DNA of 64,000 nt from Halobacillus sp. A5 (GCF_024189315.1 NZ_JAIZEO010000002.1:1-64000); one strand, 5' to 3'. Shown: positions 28,229 through 36,515, counted from the first letter of the stretch. Notes: generated by a model not told the origin, from the letters alone. Made by a program: numbers and translations.

Positions 28229-28256
28229 TATATAAGTCCTTTCAATTACGGGTCAA
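28229..28256 (-). promoter_or_regulatory. sigma-A promoter of the winged-helix gene (candidate)
   Basis: On the minus strand TTGACC (28256-28251) and TATATA (28234-28229) are 16 bp apart, about 50 bp before the gene start. Confidence 0.5.
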
Positions 28257-28577
28257 ATACAACCACCTTTTGTTGAAAGTTTTGACATATACGTGAACTC
28301 TACTAATTTCTGCTGAACTCATCTTGTCTAATCTATATTTTTTATTGGATATGAAATCGCCATTCCGTGACATTCTTCTTAATAGTTGGGGTAAAAATAA
28401 GAATCCGTGACAAAAAGTTATAAATGTCTCATTCGAAGGTTTAAAATTAGTGGGGAATTTTTTCTAGCGATTTTCAGATTTTAGAGAGGTTGAATTTGTT
28501 TTCAAGTAAGTATGAGGGGCTACAATATGAGGACTATTTCAACTTGAACCATTGTTCGGAAAGGTGTAGACGGATGT
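28257..28577. other. non-coding stretch with short direct repeats
   Basis: TCCGTGACA occurs twice, at 28364-28372 and 28404-28412 (40 bp apart). No credible gene is seen. The position next to a replication-type gene allows an origin or regulatory role. Confidence 0.3.
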
Positions 28578-28877
28578 TCATATCCTATTGTTAGTCGCTT
28601 TTAGGGTAACGTTAGTTTGTTTAGACGTATCACCCGACGGTTTAAATTTGGTGTAGAAATTCACTGTTCGCCCGTTCCCGTTATACGGATACCCGCGTCC
28701 CCCCATACCGCCCCTTAGCTTATCTGTGGACGTTCTAACCTCTTTCTCTTGCCGTATTTCCTGTTGTATATTCTCGTCTGTGGCTGCCTCTGTGTTTCTA
28801 TGAATAAAGGTAGCAATAAAGTTATTACAATAAACACACGGTTTATATTGTTTAATTATTTTAAACCGAAATAACTT
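28578..28877 (-). pseudogene. 99-codon open frame without a start codon
   Basis: Between a TGA at 28880-28878 and the stop at 28580-28578 the frame is open for 99 codons. It reads as a plausible protein: CVYCNNFIATFIHRN, then a charged helix (ENIQQEIRQEKEVRTSTDK), a Gly-rich turn and VNFYTKFKPSGDTS. No ATG, GTG or TTG occurs before the internal GGMGG. The local GC content is higher than around it. It could be a gene remnant, a frameshifted 3' part or a gene with an unusual start. Confidence 0.35.
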
Positions 28878-28909
28878 TCAGTAGATTAATCTAATGTAAG
28901 AAATCATAT

Positions 28910-29001
28910 AAAAACGTACATTCATTTCCTTTTATCTATTGCGTTTGTTAATGATTGGTTATATATTAGACATACACTAACAAAAACGTACATTCATTTC
29001 C
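28910..29001. repeat. pair of 20-bp direct repeats upstream of the small recombinase
   Basis: AAAAACGTACATTCATTTCC is present at 28910-28929 and again at 28982-29001, 72 bp apart start to start. They sit directly upstream of the catalytic-domain recombinase. They could be its recombination sites or operators. Confidence 0.7.
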
Positions 29002-29038
29002 CTGCTATACAAGGGATTAAGAAAGGTGTCTATATACA

Positions 29039-29593
29039 ATGCCTAATCAAGTTAAGGACGTTCAACCGATAAGAGATAAGGAAGTAATAGAGGATATGAA
29101 GTGGTCACTTCGCCGCCATTGTGGGGAACGTGATTACATACTATTCATACTAGGAATTAATACAGGGCTTAGAGTGGGGGATATGTTAAGACTTAGAGTT
29201 AAGGACGTAAGGTATAAGAAGCGTGTTAAGATTAAAGAGGGGAAAACTAATAAGCCCCGTGTCATTTACTTAGATAGTGTGTATGAGGATATACAAGCAT
29301 ATGTGAAGGGCTTGGATAGTGAGTGGTTATTTCCTTCACGTAAAGGGGATAAGGCTATCAGTACCACACAAGCATATAGGGCGTTAAATAAAGCAGGGGT
29401 AATGGTAGATATAGAGGAAGGCATAGGAACTCATACAATGCGTAAGACGTTCGGCTATTGGTATTATAAGAAGCACTTAAACATGGCAAGCCTACAAAGT
29501 ATCTTGAACCACACTCACCCCGATATAACAAAAAGGTATATAGGTATAACCGAAGAAGAAATAGAGGAAAGTTTAGCTGACTTTAAACTATAA
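29039..29593 (+). CDS. tyrosine recombinase, catalytic domain only
   Basis: The 184-aa protein contains the complete catalytic set: Arg in TGLRVGD (about 41-47), the HxxR box THTMRKTFG, the late histidine in LNHTHPDITKRYIGI and its Tyr. It lacks the N-terminal SAM-like core-binding domain of about 100 residues. ATG at 29039 follows AAAGGTG. It is distinct from the 340-aa integrase at the element end. It may resolve multimers, invert DNA or regulate. Confidence 0.8.
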   Translation: MPNQVKDVQPIRDKEVIEDMKWSLRRHCGERDYILFILGINTGLRVGDMLRLRVKDVRYKKRVKIKEGKTNKPRVIYLDSVYEDIQAYVKGLDSEWLFPSRKGDKAISTTQAYRALNKAGVMVDIEEGIGTHTMRKTFGYWYYKKHLNMASLQSILNHTHPDITKRYIGITEEEIEESLADFKL

Positions 29594-29602
29594 GAACGAG
29601 GA

Positions 29603-29641
29603 ATAAGACGGTAGAGAATTAAGTTTCTCGCCGTCTTTTTA
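29603..29641 (+). terminator. terminator of the small recombinase gene
   Basis: AAGACGG and CCGTCTT flank an inner GAGAA/TTCTC helix, followed by TTTTT, just after the stop. Confidence 0.8.
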
Positions 29642-29886
29642 CTGTATAATCATTGTTAATTCATCTATATAAGACTAACTGAATAATATTTAAATAAGTG
29701 ACAATTGATACTTCTTTACATACGGTGAATAAACCTTAAATGTAGTGATGGCAAGGAATTGGACAATATATGTACCAATGGAGAGTCATAGATATGTGTG
29801 CTTGTGGGGCGTGTTTTATGGGTTTTATAACTTCATGTTAGGATACATAGAAATGTCGAAAGACTACTCTATGTTGAAAGACGGTC

Positions 29887-30168
29887 TTAGTTCATTACAG
29901 TATCACTAAGTCCGTATTTTTCTAATACCAGGTCTACAATTAATTCAATTGCTTCCTCTGCGTCTTCTGATTTATCTTCAATTCGTTCAGTTAACTCTGC
30001 CAATAAGTAATAGTCATTAGTTAAGTATATTAACGTTTTATACATTCCAGTATCAATGTCCACGGTAATACCCATGTTATCCAGCTTAGAACATAATTCT
30101 TGAAAACTCATATCTTCGACGATTAATTTACAAACCATGTCTTTTACCATATATCTTACTTGTTCCAT
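29887..30168 (-). CDS. hypothetical acidic protein, 93 aa
   Basis: This is a soluble helical protein rich in Glu/Asp, ending EKYGLSDTVMN. ATG at 30168 has TAGGAGGAT upstream and is preferred over the frame opening at 30204. It follows the small winged-helix gene by 10 bp, so the two are one operon. Function unknown. Confidence 0.6.
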   Translation of the reverse strand: MEQVRYMVKDMVCKLIVEDMSFQELCSKLDNMGITVDIDTGMYKTLIYLTNDYYLLAELTERIEDKSEDAEEAIELIVDLVLEKYGLSDTVMN

Positions 30169-30178
30169 ACTTATCCTC

Positions 30179-30424
30179 CTATCTCCCAATTGTCTTATCG
30201 ACAAGTTCCTTTATATCCACTTCTTTACCTTCCCTACGTTCTGAAGTATATTGAGTAAGGACATTAACATAAGGACTTATATCATACATGTCTTTACCTT
30301 TATGTATGAAGAATCCTCCCTTCACAAGCTTATCAATGTATTCTTGGAGTGCTGCTTTACTTATGCCTTTTCTTTTAGCAATATTTGATATGTCTATTTT
30401 TCTACTATAATCGTTTTTATACAC
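30179..30424 (-). CDS. small winged-helix-like protein, 81 aa
   Basis: The segment KIDISNIAKRKGISKAALQEYIDKLVKGGFFIHKGKDMYD looks like a winged helix followed by a wing. GTG at 30424 has AGGAGGGAAA upstream. It probably regulates the two-gene operon it heads, or the neighbouring cargo. Confidence 0.6.
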   Translation of the reverse strand: MYKNDYSRKIDISNIAKRKGISKAALQEYIDKLVKGGFFIHKGKDMYDISPYVNVLTQYTSERREGKEVDIKELVDKTIGR

Positions 30425-30598
30425 ATTTTCCCTCCTAACTATTGTTCTTAATTAATTTATACTACTTCCAATTAATAGTAAATATTTACCATGAAAATAT
30501 TGCTATATAAAAAACCTAGTCCAATTAAGGAAACTAGGAATTCACAATGTGAAATCACACGATTATTTAGAGATTCTTCATTTATCATAGCTTACTCT

Positions 30599-31222
30599 CT
30601 AATCCGAATTTTTATCTTTTGGTACAAATACCATCCCACCTAACTTCTCTCTTATTTCTTTCAGTTCCTTTTTACGTTGGCGTTCTATTAAATCAGGGTA
30701 AGTGTTACCTTGTTTCTTTGCTTTTTTCATCCAATAATAAATCATTACTCTAGATATACCATACTTAGCTACCTTTCTTACCGGTTCAACCATAGAGTGA
30801 AGATGTGAATTATCAAACTTAACGTTGACCTGTAATTTGTAATAGTCATTAAAAAAATCATTACTCACTACAAAAGCTTTTCTAACCTCATCCCTAAAGC
30901 CAACTTCGACCTCAATTTCATCAGTACTACTATTTTCTAATGTTGCAAGTGGCTTTGATAAGTGACATTGTTTATCTTCAGTTATGACAATTAGATATGT
31001 TCTTAACGCTATTCCATTACCAAAGTTTTTTACTCTTACTTTAATGAACTGTTGTTCTCCATCCTTCCTAGTTAGCTTATTGTTTGTTCTTGTGACAACA
31101 AGCCTTGGAGAATCAATAGCTTGTACATTACGTTTTGCAAATAAAACCGTACCGATTGTTACAAGCAGTAATGAGATGTTTACTAATATGGTGATTAAGT
31201 TAAAAATTTCGCTTGTATTCAT
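30599..31222 (-). CDS. membrane-anchored protein, unknown
   Basis: The protein of about 207 aa has one N-terminal membrane helix (about 8-28). A strand-rich domain follows (LVVTRTNNKLTRKDGEQQFIKVRVKNFGNG in parts), then a basic helical C-terminus. ATG at 31222 has GAGGTGG upstream. It lies 44 bp after the nuclease-like gene on the same strand, so the two may be co-transcribed. No family is recognised. Confidence 0.6.
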   Translation of the reverse strand: MNTSEIFNLITILVNISLLLVTIGTVLFAKRNVQAIDSPRLVVTRTNNKLTRKDGEQQFIKVRVKNFGNGIALRTYLIVITEDKQCHLSKPLATLENSSTDEIEVEVGFRDEVRKAFVVSNDFFNDYYKLQVNVKFDNSHLHSMVEPVRKVAKYGISRVMIYYWMKKAKKQGNTYPDLIERQRKKELKEIREKLGGMVFVPKDKNSD

Positions 31223-31266
31223 AATAACCACCTCAAATTTTTAAAATTATTTCAGCGGTATTTCTA

Positions 31267-33060
31267 TTACCGATTTCCTTTTCTACTCTTTTTTGCTTGC
31301 TTACGTTTATTTTTCTTCTTACCTGGTTTTTTTTTATTTGGGTTAAACTGCTTTTTACTTCTACTAGACTCAATGGCAATAGATGGAGGAATAAAGCCTC
31401 CTTTTTCAAAATATATGTCATCAAATAACATTGAAAAATTTGGGTCAAAGAAAATAAAGTGATTTGAAACTTCTAAGTTTTCAAAACTTCCATTTTCTAA
31501 ATAGTGTCCTAGTATTTCTAACTCGTCCGTAGTAATGAATTGGGGATGATACTTTTCTCTTTCATCCAAATAATTCAAAAATTCATATTGGTCTTTATTC
31601 ATATATTTAATACCTTCTAAGCCAGTTTCCAAATCAAAAATATTAGTAGCCCATGGATATTGTTCACCACTTTCTTTTGTGAGTAAATATGATAAATTCA
31701 CCGCCAGTATTCCCATTTCTTCTGCAGTAACAACTATACTATAAACTTTTTGTATCTTACTTCTTTCAAGAGTAACCAATTCATCACCTTTTGAATTATA
31801 CAATACAGTTTTTTCTTTAGAATTTATAATATTCTTTAGATTGTTTGCTTGGTTATAGGCTTTTTGAATTCCACCATCACTGTTAAAGTCACCTTTAATT
31901 CTTTTGAAAGCTTTATCAGGATTTCTGAAGGGTTCTTTAACCTTAGAGGCTTTGACTTCAACGATTAACAAATAATTCTCAAATTCTATCACTAAATCAT
32001 GTTCATTTTGAGACTGATTATCTTCAAATACCGAGGTATAATAATTTGCTTTCTCTTTAAAAAAGCCCTTAAATATATTTCCAGCCTTTTTCTCAGTTTG
32101 GTTATCCCGATTTTTATAGAAACTTAATTTCAATTTACTATTTTCCATTAGAGAACTAAGTTGGATGTAAATAGCATGTATAATTTGTTTTTGTATAGGA
32201 ATAAATAATAAATTATCTGATTTCTTCCATATAGGAGATTTTTCAAAAGGATTTGTTTCAGTGTAATAAAAAAAGTCCCTTTTTTCCCTTTCCATTGAAA
32301 ATAATTCAATAAATCTTTCAGCTACTTCTTCACCAAATTCATTTCTTAACTCAGCAACTTCAAGTCGGGGCATTAATTGTAATTCTCTATCGAATTTTTC
32401 CATATTAGCTAGATATAAATTTTTTCTAGCTTGTTCAAAAGTTCCTCCATTTTTTTTAACATAATTAAAGATTATGGCTTGGTCTCCCTGTGCTTTTTCT
32501 TGAAGACTTTTGATATTATCCAATTTCTCTTGAAGCTTATTTTGAATAAATAGGTGAATATTTATTAGTTCTTCAACTGATATACTCATTTGACTCTTAA
32601 TATAATCTGAATAAGGTAAAAACCATTCATTTAATCTATCTATTACTTGTTCTTCATATGTAAGATAGTTTGTATTAAAATAATTCAAAAATACCTGCAT
32701 GCTTATTTCCCTTGATTTAATCCATTGTTCATTAACATCTTCTTCATCTTCAGGTTCAAATAACTCACTATATAAATCGACTATTTCATTGAGATTTCTT
32801 TTAATTCGTTCCATTCTATCTTCTTGAAGTATTGTTACCTTTTCGTTTTCTTCACTTGATAAGATTAACCCTATTACATACATGTATTGCTTAAAGGGAG
32901 AACTTAAATTTGTCTTCGTAAATATATCTTCTGATGGGGTTGTCATATTTCCAAATTCTTCAGCTATTATGAAAAGCAAAGATTCAGTATCAGTTTTACT
33001 TAACATCTTTCTTAAAGAACTAATTTTTGTTTCTAGTTTATCGTAAACAGAAATACTCAT
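31267..33060 (-). CDS. large protein with a PD-(D/E)XK nuclease-like core
   Basis: The protein of about 597 aa has a helical N-terminal two thirds. A restriction-endonuclease-like motif follows: HDLVIEFENYLLIVEVKAS, with Asp near 355 and Glu-Val-Lys near 368-370. A lysine-rich tail ends the chain (KKKPGKKKNKRKQAKKSRKG). The Asp, Glu-x-Lys spacing fits the PD-(D/E)XK fold used by defence and repair nucleases. ATG at 33060 has a GTGGGG site. On an integrative element it is a candidate defence effector (inference). No known family was recognised over the full length. Confidence 0.6.
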   Translation of the reverse strand: MSISVYDKLETKISSLRKMLSKTDTESLLFIIAEEFGNMTTPSEDIFTKTNLSSPFKQYMYVIGLILSSEENEKVTILQEDRMERIKRNLNEIVDLYSELFEPEDEEDVNEQWIKSREISMQVFLNYFNTNYLTYEEQVIDRLNEWFLPYSDYIKSQMSISVEELINIHLFIQNKLQEKLDNIKSLQEKAQGDQAIIFNYVKKNGGTFEQARKNLYLANMEKFDRELQLMPRLEVAELRNEFGEEVAERFIELFSMEREKRDFFYYTETNPFEKSPIWKKSDNLLFIPIQKQIIHAIYIQLSSLMENSKLKLSFYKNRDNQTEKKAGNIFKGFFKEKANYYTSVFEDNQSQNEHDLVIEFENYLLIVEVKASKVKEPFRNPDKAFKRIKGDFNSDGGIQKAYNQANNLKNIINSKEKTVLYNSKGDELVTLERSKIQKVYSIVVTAEEMGILAVNLSYLLTKESGEQYPWATNIFDLETGLEGIKYMNKDQYEFLNYLDEREKYHPQFITTDELEILGHYLENGSFENLEVSNHFIFFDPNFSMLFDDIYFEKGGFIPPSIAIESSRSKKQFNPNKKKPGKKKNKRKQAKKSRKGNR

Positions 33061-33101
33061 GACCAAACCCCACTTCCTATTAATTCTTTTTATGGGTTTA
33101 T

Positions 33102-33120
33102 TATACTAGATTCTAGTATA
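33102..33120. promoter_or_regulatory. perfect 19-bp palindrome between divergent transcripts
   Basis: TATACTAGA, T, TCTAGTATA is a perfect inverted repeat. Each arm carries a TATACT -10-like box, one for each strand. It lies between the minus-strand nuclease gene and the plus-strand structured RNA, so it may be an operator over both promoters. Confidence 0.5.
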
Positions 33121-33690
33121 TTTCTCTCCCCTATGCCTGAATTAACCAGATTGCTTAGGAAACGTTGGTCATGAGAACGACTACCTTTGAAGCATTCAAA
33201 AAAGAATGCTAAAAGCAGACGTTCCTTAATTCTGAATTGAACCGAGTTGTTGAGGGTTCCGCAGTATCACCTTGTTTGAACGCTTGGACTTCTCCAACAA
33301 CGAACTTTCTACACATAAAGCTAGTCCTATGTGCTTTTATCTATTCGTTGCTACCCGTACCGCAGTACGCCTAGCTACCAAACCGAACCGTTAATGGTCG
33401 TTCTCACCTAGTAACCACAAGCAAAACAAGGAACACTTATAGTGTGGCTACGATTGAATTTATTTGCGTCGGCTTCAATCATTACCTATCAAGGTTAGAT
33501 TTACGTCGTGTTATTGGGCATTCCACGACGGGAAACCCGCATAGCTGCTAAAAATGGCATTACTTAATACAACTTGCAAATATCAACTTTTTTCGTTAAT
33601 ATATGGAAGTAGCTAAACGGTGTTTCTATTTAGTTATATCGAGTATTTGGTCAGGCGGTGCGAACGCCTGGCTTTTTCTTTTTGGTTTTA
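33121..33690 (+). ncRNA. candidate large structured non-coding RNA (ROOL/GOLLD-like)
   Basis: No credible gene lies here on either strand, yet the plus strand holds many perfect helices. Hairpins pair 33191-33197 with 33204-33210, 33246-33252 with 33295-33301, 33256-33259 with 33278-33281, 33312-33317 with 33328-33333, and 33356-33360 with 33365-33369. Further hairpins pair 33433-33437 with 33441-33445, 33452-33458 with 33474-33480, and 33504-33510 with 33524-33530. A 10-bp long-range helix joins 33172-33181 to 33397-33406. AGCTAG (33319-33324) can kiss CTAGCT (33371-33376). An intrinsic terminator follows. The size, density of helices and mobile-element context resemble the ornate phage RNAs ROOL and GOLLD, but class membership is not tested. 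Confidence 0.65.
33652..33683 (+). terminator. intrinsic terminator of the structured RNA
   Basis: CAGGCG (33652-33657) pairs with CGCCTG (33665-33670), followed by GCTTTTTCTTTTT. It defines the strand and 3' end of the RNA. Confidence 0.8.
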
Positions 33691-33746
33691 TTTAGACAAG
33701 CTACCTCTCATGCAAAGCTTTCAAATATTCCTTAAATAGCCCTCCT

Positions 33747-34769
33747 TTACCTTTTCCTTAGACGTAAAACCGGACTATATAGTGCGTGTTGGTTACGGAT
33801 ACTTTTATCATCCATCTGTATATATTTGCGAGTAGTAGTTATATTCGCGTGTCCCACTATCCTCTGTAGGGTGAACACGTCGCCACCGCTTATAATGAAA
33901 TTTCTACAAAACATGTGTCGGAACATATGCGGTGAAATACGCTTCCTTATTCCTGCTTGTTCTTTATAATTGTTTAAACGCTTCCTAAACGAGTTAGGGT
34001 TATATTTTGTTCCTATATTCGAAAGCATTACATAATCAGTGTCGAAGTTAGCCTTATTTTCAGTTACCAACTCCATGAGTAGTTTTACTACTGAATTTGA
34101 AAGAGGTAATATTCTAGGCTTCCGATTCTTATTTTTAATCGCAGGAAGGACAATTGACCGTGTTTTAAAATCCACTTCTGATACTTCTAAATCGCAAACT
34201 TCCGAAATTCTCATCCCCGTATCTAACATTAAATACATCATTACTAAATCCCTGAATTGTGCATACTGACTAATATCAGGAATGGATAGCAACAAGTCTA
34301 TTTCTTTATCCGTGAGAGGTTCAAAAGAATCTTCATCCACCCGCATTAGTTTAATATTCTTTACGGGATTATTATTTATAATCTCTTCTTCGTATAAAGC
34401 ATTAAAGAAGCATTTCATAAATCTAATCCTCACGTTAATTGTAAAAGGCGACAATCCAACTTCGTTTGTTTTTTGATTTATGTGTTCTTCCTTTAGGTAA
34501 ACAATATACTCACGTAACAGATTAGTTGTAATATCAGACACGTTTTCAATATCCGAATAACTAACTGACAACCATTTCCGAAAGCCATCCATAAGAACAT
34601 AATAATCTTTCATGGTTCTATCTCTAACACCTGTCGCTTTTTTTAATGAGATAAAACTGTCAAAAGCTTGTTCGATTGTATAATCATTCGTAATGTGTGA
34701 ATTAGTATAGCTTGGACTAGTGGTTCTCCGTCTTACAATTGCTTTACCTTTACGACTGTTTTTGGACAA
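33747..34769 (-). CDS. int: tyrosine recombinase (integrase of the element)
   Basis: The 340-aa protein has an N-terminal SAM-like core-binding domain (about 30-140) and a C-terminal catalytic domain. The catalytic domain shows Arg in TGMRISEVC, HMFRHMF (HxxR), VGHANITTTRKY with the late His, and the nucleophilic Tyr. It lies 145 bp from the intact tRNA-Arg and points away from it, the standard layout for a tRNA-targeting integrase. TTG at 34769 has AAAGGAGG ten bases upstream. It excises and integrates the element through the 47-bp repeats. Confidence 0.93.
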   Translation of the reverse strand: MSKNSRKGKAIVRRRTTSPSYTNSHITNDYTIEQAFDSFISLKKATGVRDRTMKDYYVLMDGFRKWLSVSYSDIENVSDITTNLLREYIVYLKEEHINQKTNEVGLSPFTINVRIRFMKCFFNALYEEEIINNNPVKNIKLMRVDEDSFEPLTDKEIDLLLSIPDISQYAQFRDLVMMYLMLDTGMRISEVCDLEVSEVDFKTRSIVLPAIKNKNRKPRILPLSNSVVKLLMELVTENKANFDTDYVMLSNIGTKYNPNSFRKRLNNYKEQAGIRKRISPHMFRHMFCRNFIISGGDVFTLQRIVGHANITTTRKYIQMDDKSIRNQHALYSPVLRLRKR

Positions 34770-34911
34770 ACAAAAAACGCCTCCTTTCGTTTACAATTTG
34801 TCGATACAGACAAATGAACGAAAAAAGACGTCGGTTTGTACTTATTTACGAAATCAGACCGTTTCCCCTCGCCATTGCTAACGAGTTGACAAACGCTGAT
34901 ATGGTAGGCTA

Positions 34912-34958
34912 AACGCCCCCGGCAGGATTCGAACCTGCGGCACACGGTTTAGGAAACC
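34912..34958. repeat. attachment site, right end (within tRNA-Arg)
   Basis: This is identical to 20612-20658 over 47 bases. It overlaps the 3' half of the intact tRNA gene, so integration preserves the tRNA. Confidence 0.92.
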
Positions 34959-34986
34959 GATGCTCTATCCCCTGAGCTACGGGGGC
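34914..34986 (-). tRNA. tRNA-Arg (anticodon CCU)
   Basis: The 73-nt cloverleaf reads 5' GCCCCCG acceptor, GCTC...GAGC D-arm, anticodon loop TTCCTAA (CCT), GCAGG-TTCGAAT-CCTGC T-arm and CGGGGGC acceptor. The discriminator is G and CCA is not encoded. It is the integration target of the island and reads AGG codons. Confidence 0.93.
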
Positions 34987-35147
34987 ACATGATTCATATT
35001 ATACAAAAGTACCGACCAATTGAAAAGGGAATTTATTTGATAAATCGATTCAATCTATTACTTCCCTTTCTTTCGTGTGGTAAAATAATACTTGTCTGTC
35101 TAAACGAATCGAATTTTGTTTTTTACCGGATATAAGGAGGATAAGAG

Positions 35148-35789
35148 ATGAGACAATTACCTTTCATAGCAGTGGAAGGCCCTATCGGGGTTGGTAAAAC
35201 GTCTCTGTCTAAAAAGCTCGCCTCCCAGTTTGATTTTCACTTACTGAAGGAAATCGTTGAGGAGAATCCGTTTTTAGGCAAGTTTTACGAAAATATTGAT
35301 GAATGGAGCTTTCAGACGGAAATGTTTTTCCTGTGCAACCGGGTAAAACAGCTGGAAGATATTGAGCGCGATTATTTAAACCAGGGGAAGCCTGTCGTGG
35401 CTGATTACCACATTTCTAAAAATATGATCTTCGCCCGCCGTACATTGCGCGAAAACCAATTCCATAAATATGCTCAAATTTTTGATATACTGACGAATGA
35501 TATGCCGAAACCTACTATGGTCGTGTACCTGCACGCCGGTTTAGATACCCTCCTCGAGCGTATTCGCATGAGAAACAGGGATATAGAAGCAAACATTCAA
35601 CCATCCTATCTAGAACAGCTGTCTCAGGATTATGAGGATTTTATGACCCATTTTGAAGCGGCACACCCAGAGACTCCTGTTATTCGTATTAATGGAGATG
35701 ATCTCGACTTCGTGAAGCGTCAAGATGATTTACACTATATTGTCGACCAAGTGAAGCGCCACTTGAATAAAGGAGAAGTATTGAAATGA
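35148..35789 (+). CDS. dgk: deoxyguanosine kinase
   Basis: This 213-aa deoxynucleoside kinase has P-loop GPIGVGKTS (11-19), then VADYHISKN. The sequence FLGKFYENIDEWSFQTEMFFLCNR matches the B. subtilis Dgk type rather than Dck. It phosphorylates purine deoxynucleosides in salvage. AAGGAGG precedes ATG. Its stop overlaps the dck start (ATGA), so the two are coupled. Confidence 0.92.
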   Translation: MRQLPFIAVEGPIGVGKTSLSKKLASQFDFHLLKEIVEENPFLGKFYENIDEWSFQTEMFFLCNRVKQLEDIERDYLNQGKPVVADYHISKNMIFARRTLRENQFHKYAQIFDILTNDMPKPTMVVYLHAGLDTLLERIRMRNRDIEANIQPSYLEQLSQDYEDFMTHFEAAHPETPVIRINGDDLDFVKRQDDLHYIVDQVKRHLNKGEVLK

Positions 35790-36469
35790 ACGCACGTGAA
35801 CGTTACGGAATCCCTCATGACAGTGTGATCACGATTGCCGGTACGGTAGGTGTAGGGAAATCCACAATGACCAATGCATTAGCAGAGGCTCTCAATTTTA
35901 GAACCTCCTTCGAAAAAGTTGAAACCAATCCTTATCTCGACAAATTTTACAGTGACTTTGAACGCTGGAGCTTTCACCTGCAGATCTACTTTCTTGCTGA
36001 GCGGTTCAAGGAGCAGAAGAAGATCTTTGAATACGGCGGAGGTTTTATTCAGGATCGTTCGATTTATGAGGATACCGGAATTTTTGCCCGCATGCATTAT
36101 GAAAAGGGGACCATGTCAGAGATAGATTATAACACGTATACCAACTTGTTTGATGCGATGGTAATGACGCCGTATTTTCCACATCCGGACCTGCTTATTT
36201 ACCTTGAGGGCTCGTTTGATGATATTTTCAGCCGCATTCAGGAACGTGGACGCGAGATGGAGCAGCAGACGCCTGTAGAGTACTGGGAAGAGATGTTTAA
36301 ACGATACGAGAACTGGATAGATAATTTTAATTCATGCCCTGTGCTGCGTCTCAATATCGCTGATTACGATGTATTAAATGATGAATCCAGCATCGATCCT
36401 GTATTGGAGAAGATCGGTCACTTTATCCAACAGTCTCGCAAATGGCGGTCCAGCCACTTATTAACGTAA
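35786..36469 (+). CDS. dck: deoxyadenosine/deoxycytidine kinase
   Basis: The 227-aa kinase has P-loop GTVGVGKST (18-26), the DRS motif in IQDRSIYEDTGIFA and RGREMEQQT. It is very like B. subtilis Dck. It phosphorylates deoxyadenosine and deoxycytidine. It overlaps dgk by four bases. Confidence 0.92.
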   Translation: MNARERYGIPHDSVITIAGTVGVGKSTMTNALAEALNFRTSFEKVETNPYLDKFYSDFERWSFHLQIYFLAERFKEQKKIFEYGGGFIQDRSIYEDTGIFARMHYEKGTMSEIDYNTYTNLFDAMVMTPYFPHPDLLIYLEGSFDDIFSRIQERGREMEQQTPVEYWEEMFKRYENWIDNFNSCPVLRLNIADYDVLNDESSIDPVLEKIGHFIQQSRKWRSSHLLT

Positions 36470-36478
36470 TTTATAGCA

Positions 36479-36515
36479 GAAGTCCAGGCAATCCTTTCAT
36501 TGCTTGGGCTTTTTA
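36479..36515 (+). terminator. terminator of dgk-dck
   Basis: AGTCCAGGCAAT and ATTGCTTGGGCT pair over 12 bases with two G-U pairs, followed by TTTTT. Confidence 0.7.

Larger units (their letters stand above)
20612..34958. mobile_element. integrative element in tRNA-Arg(CCU), about 14.3 kb
   Basis: The region is bounded by 47-bp direct repeats, with a tyrosine integrase next to the intact tRNA gene. It is more AT-rich than the flanks. The genes between are phage- or plasmid-like: Xre, phBC6A51-type protein, HNH nuclease, winged-helix replication-type protein and a second recombinase. There are no capsid, portal or conjugation genes. It may be a phage satellite (PICI-like) or a small integrative element. 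It splits the channel gene side from dgk-dck, which would be neighbours in its absence. Confidence 0.9.

Noticed and set aside
33061-33746. CRISPR array or group II intron in the gene-poor part of the island
   Set aside because: There are no regularly spaced repeats and no domain V or reverse transcriptase; the helices are all different, which fits a single structured RNA instead.
34733-34945. Minus-strand frame running from the tRNA-Arg into the integrase start
   Set aside because: It overlaps the tRNA and is explained by the tRNA and integrase leader.
20612-34958. Complete prophage
   Set aside because: No capsid, portal, large terminase or tail genes are present in 14 kb.
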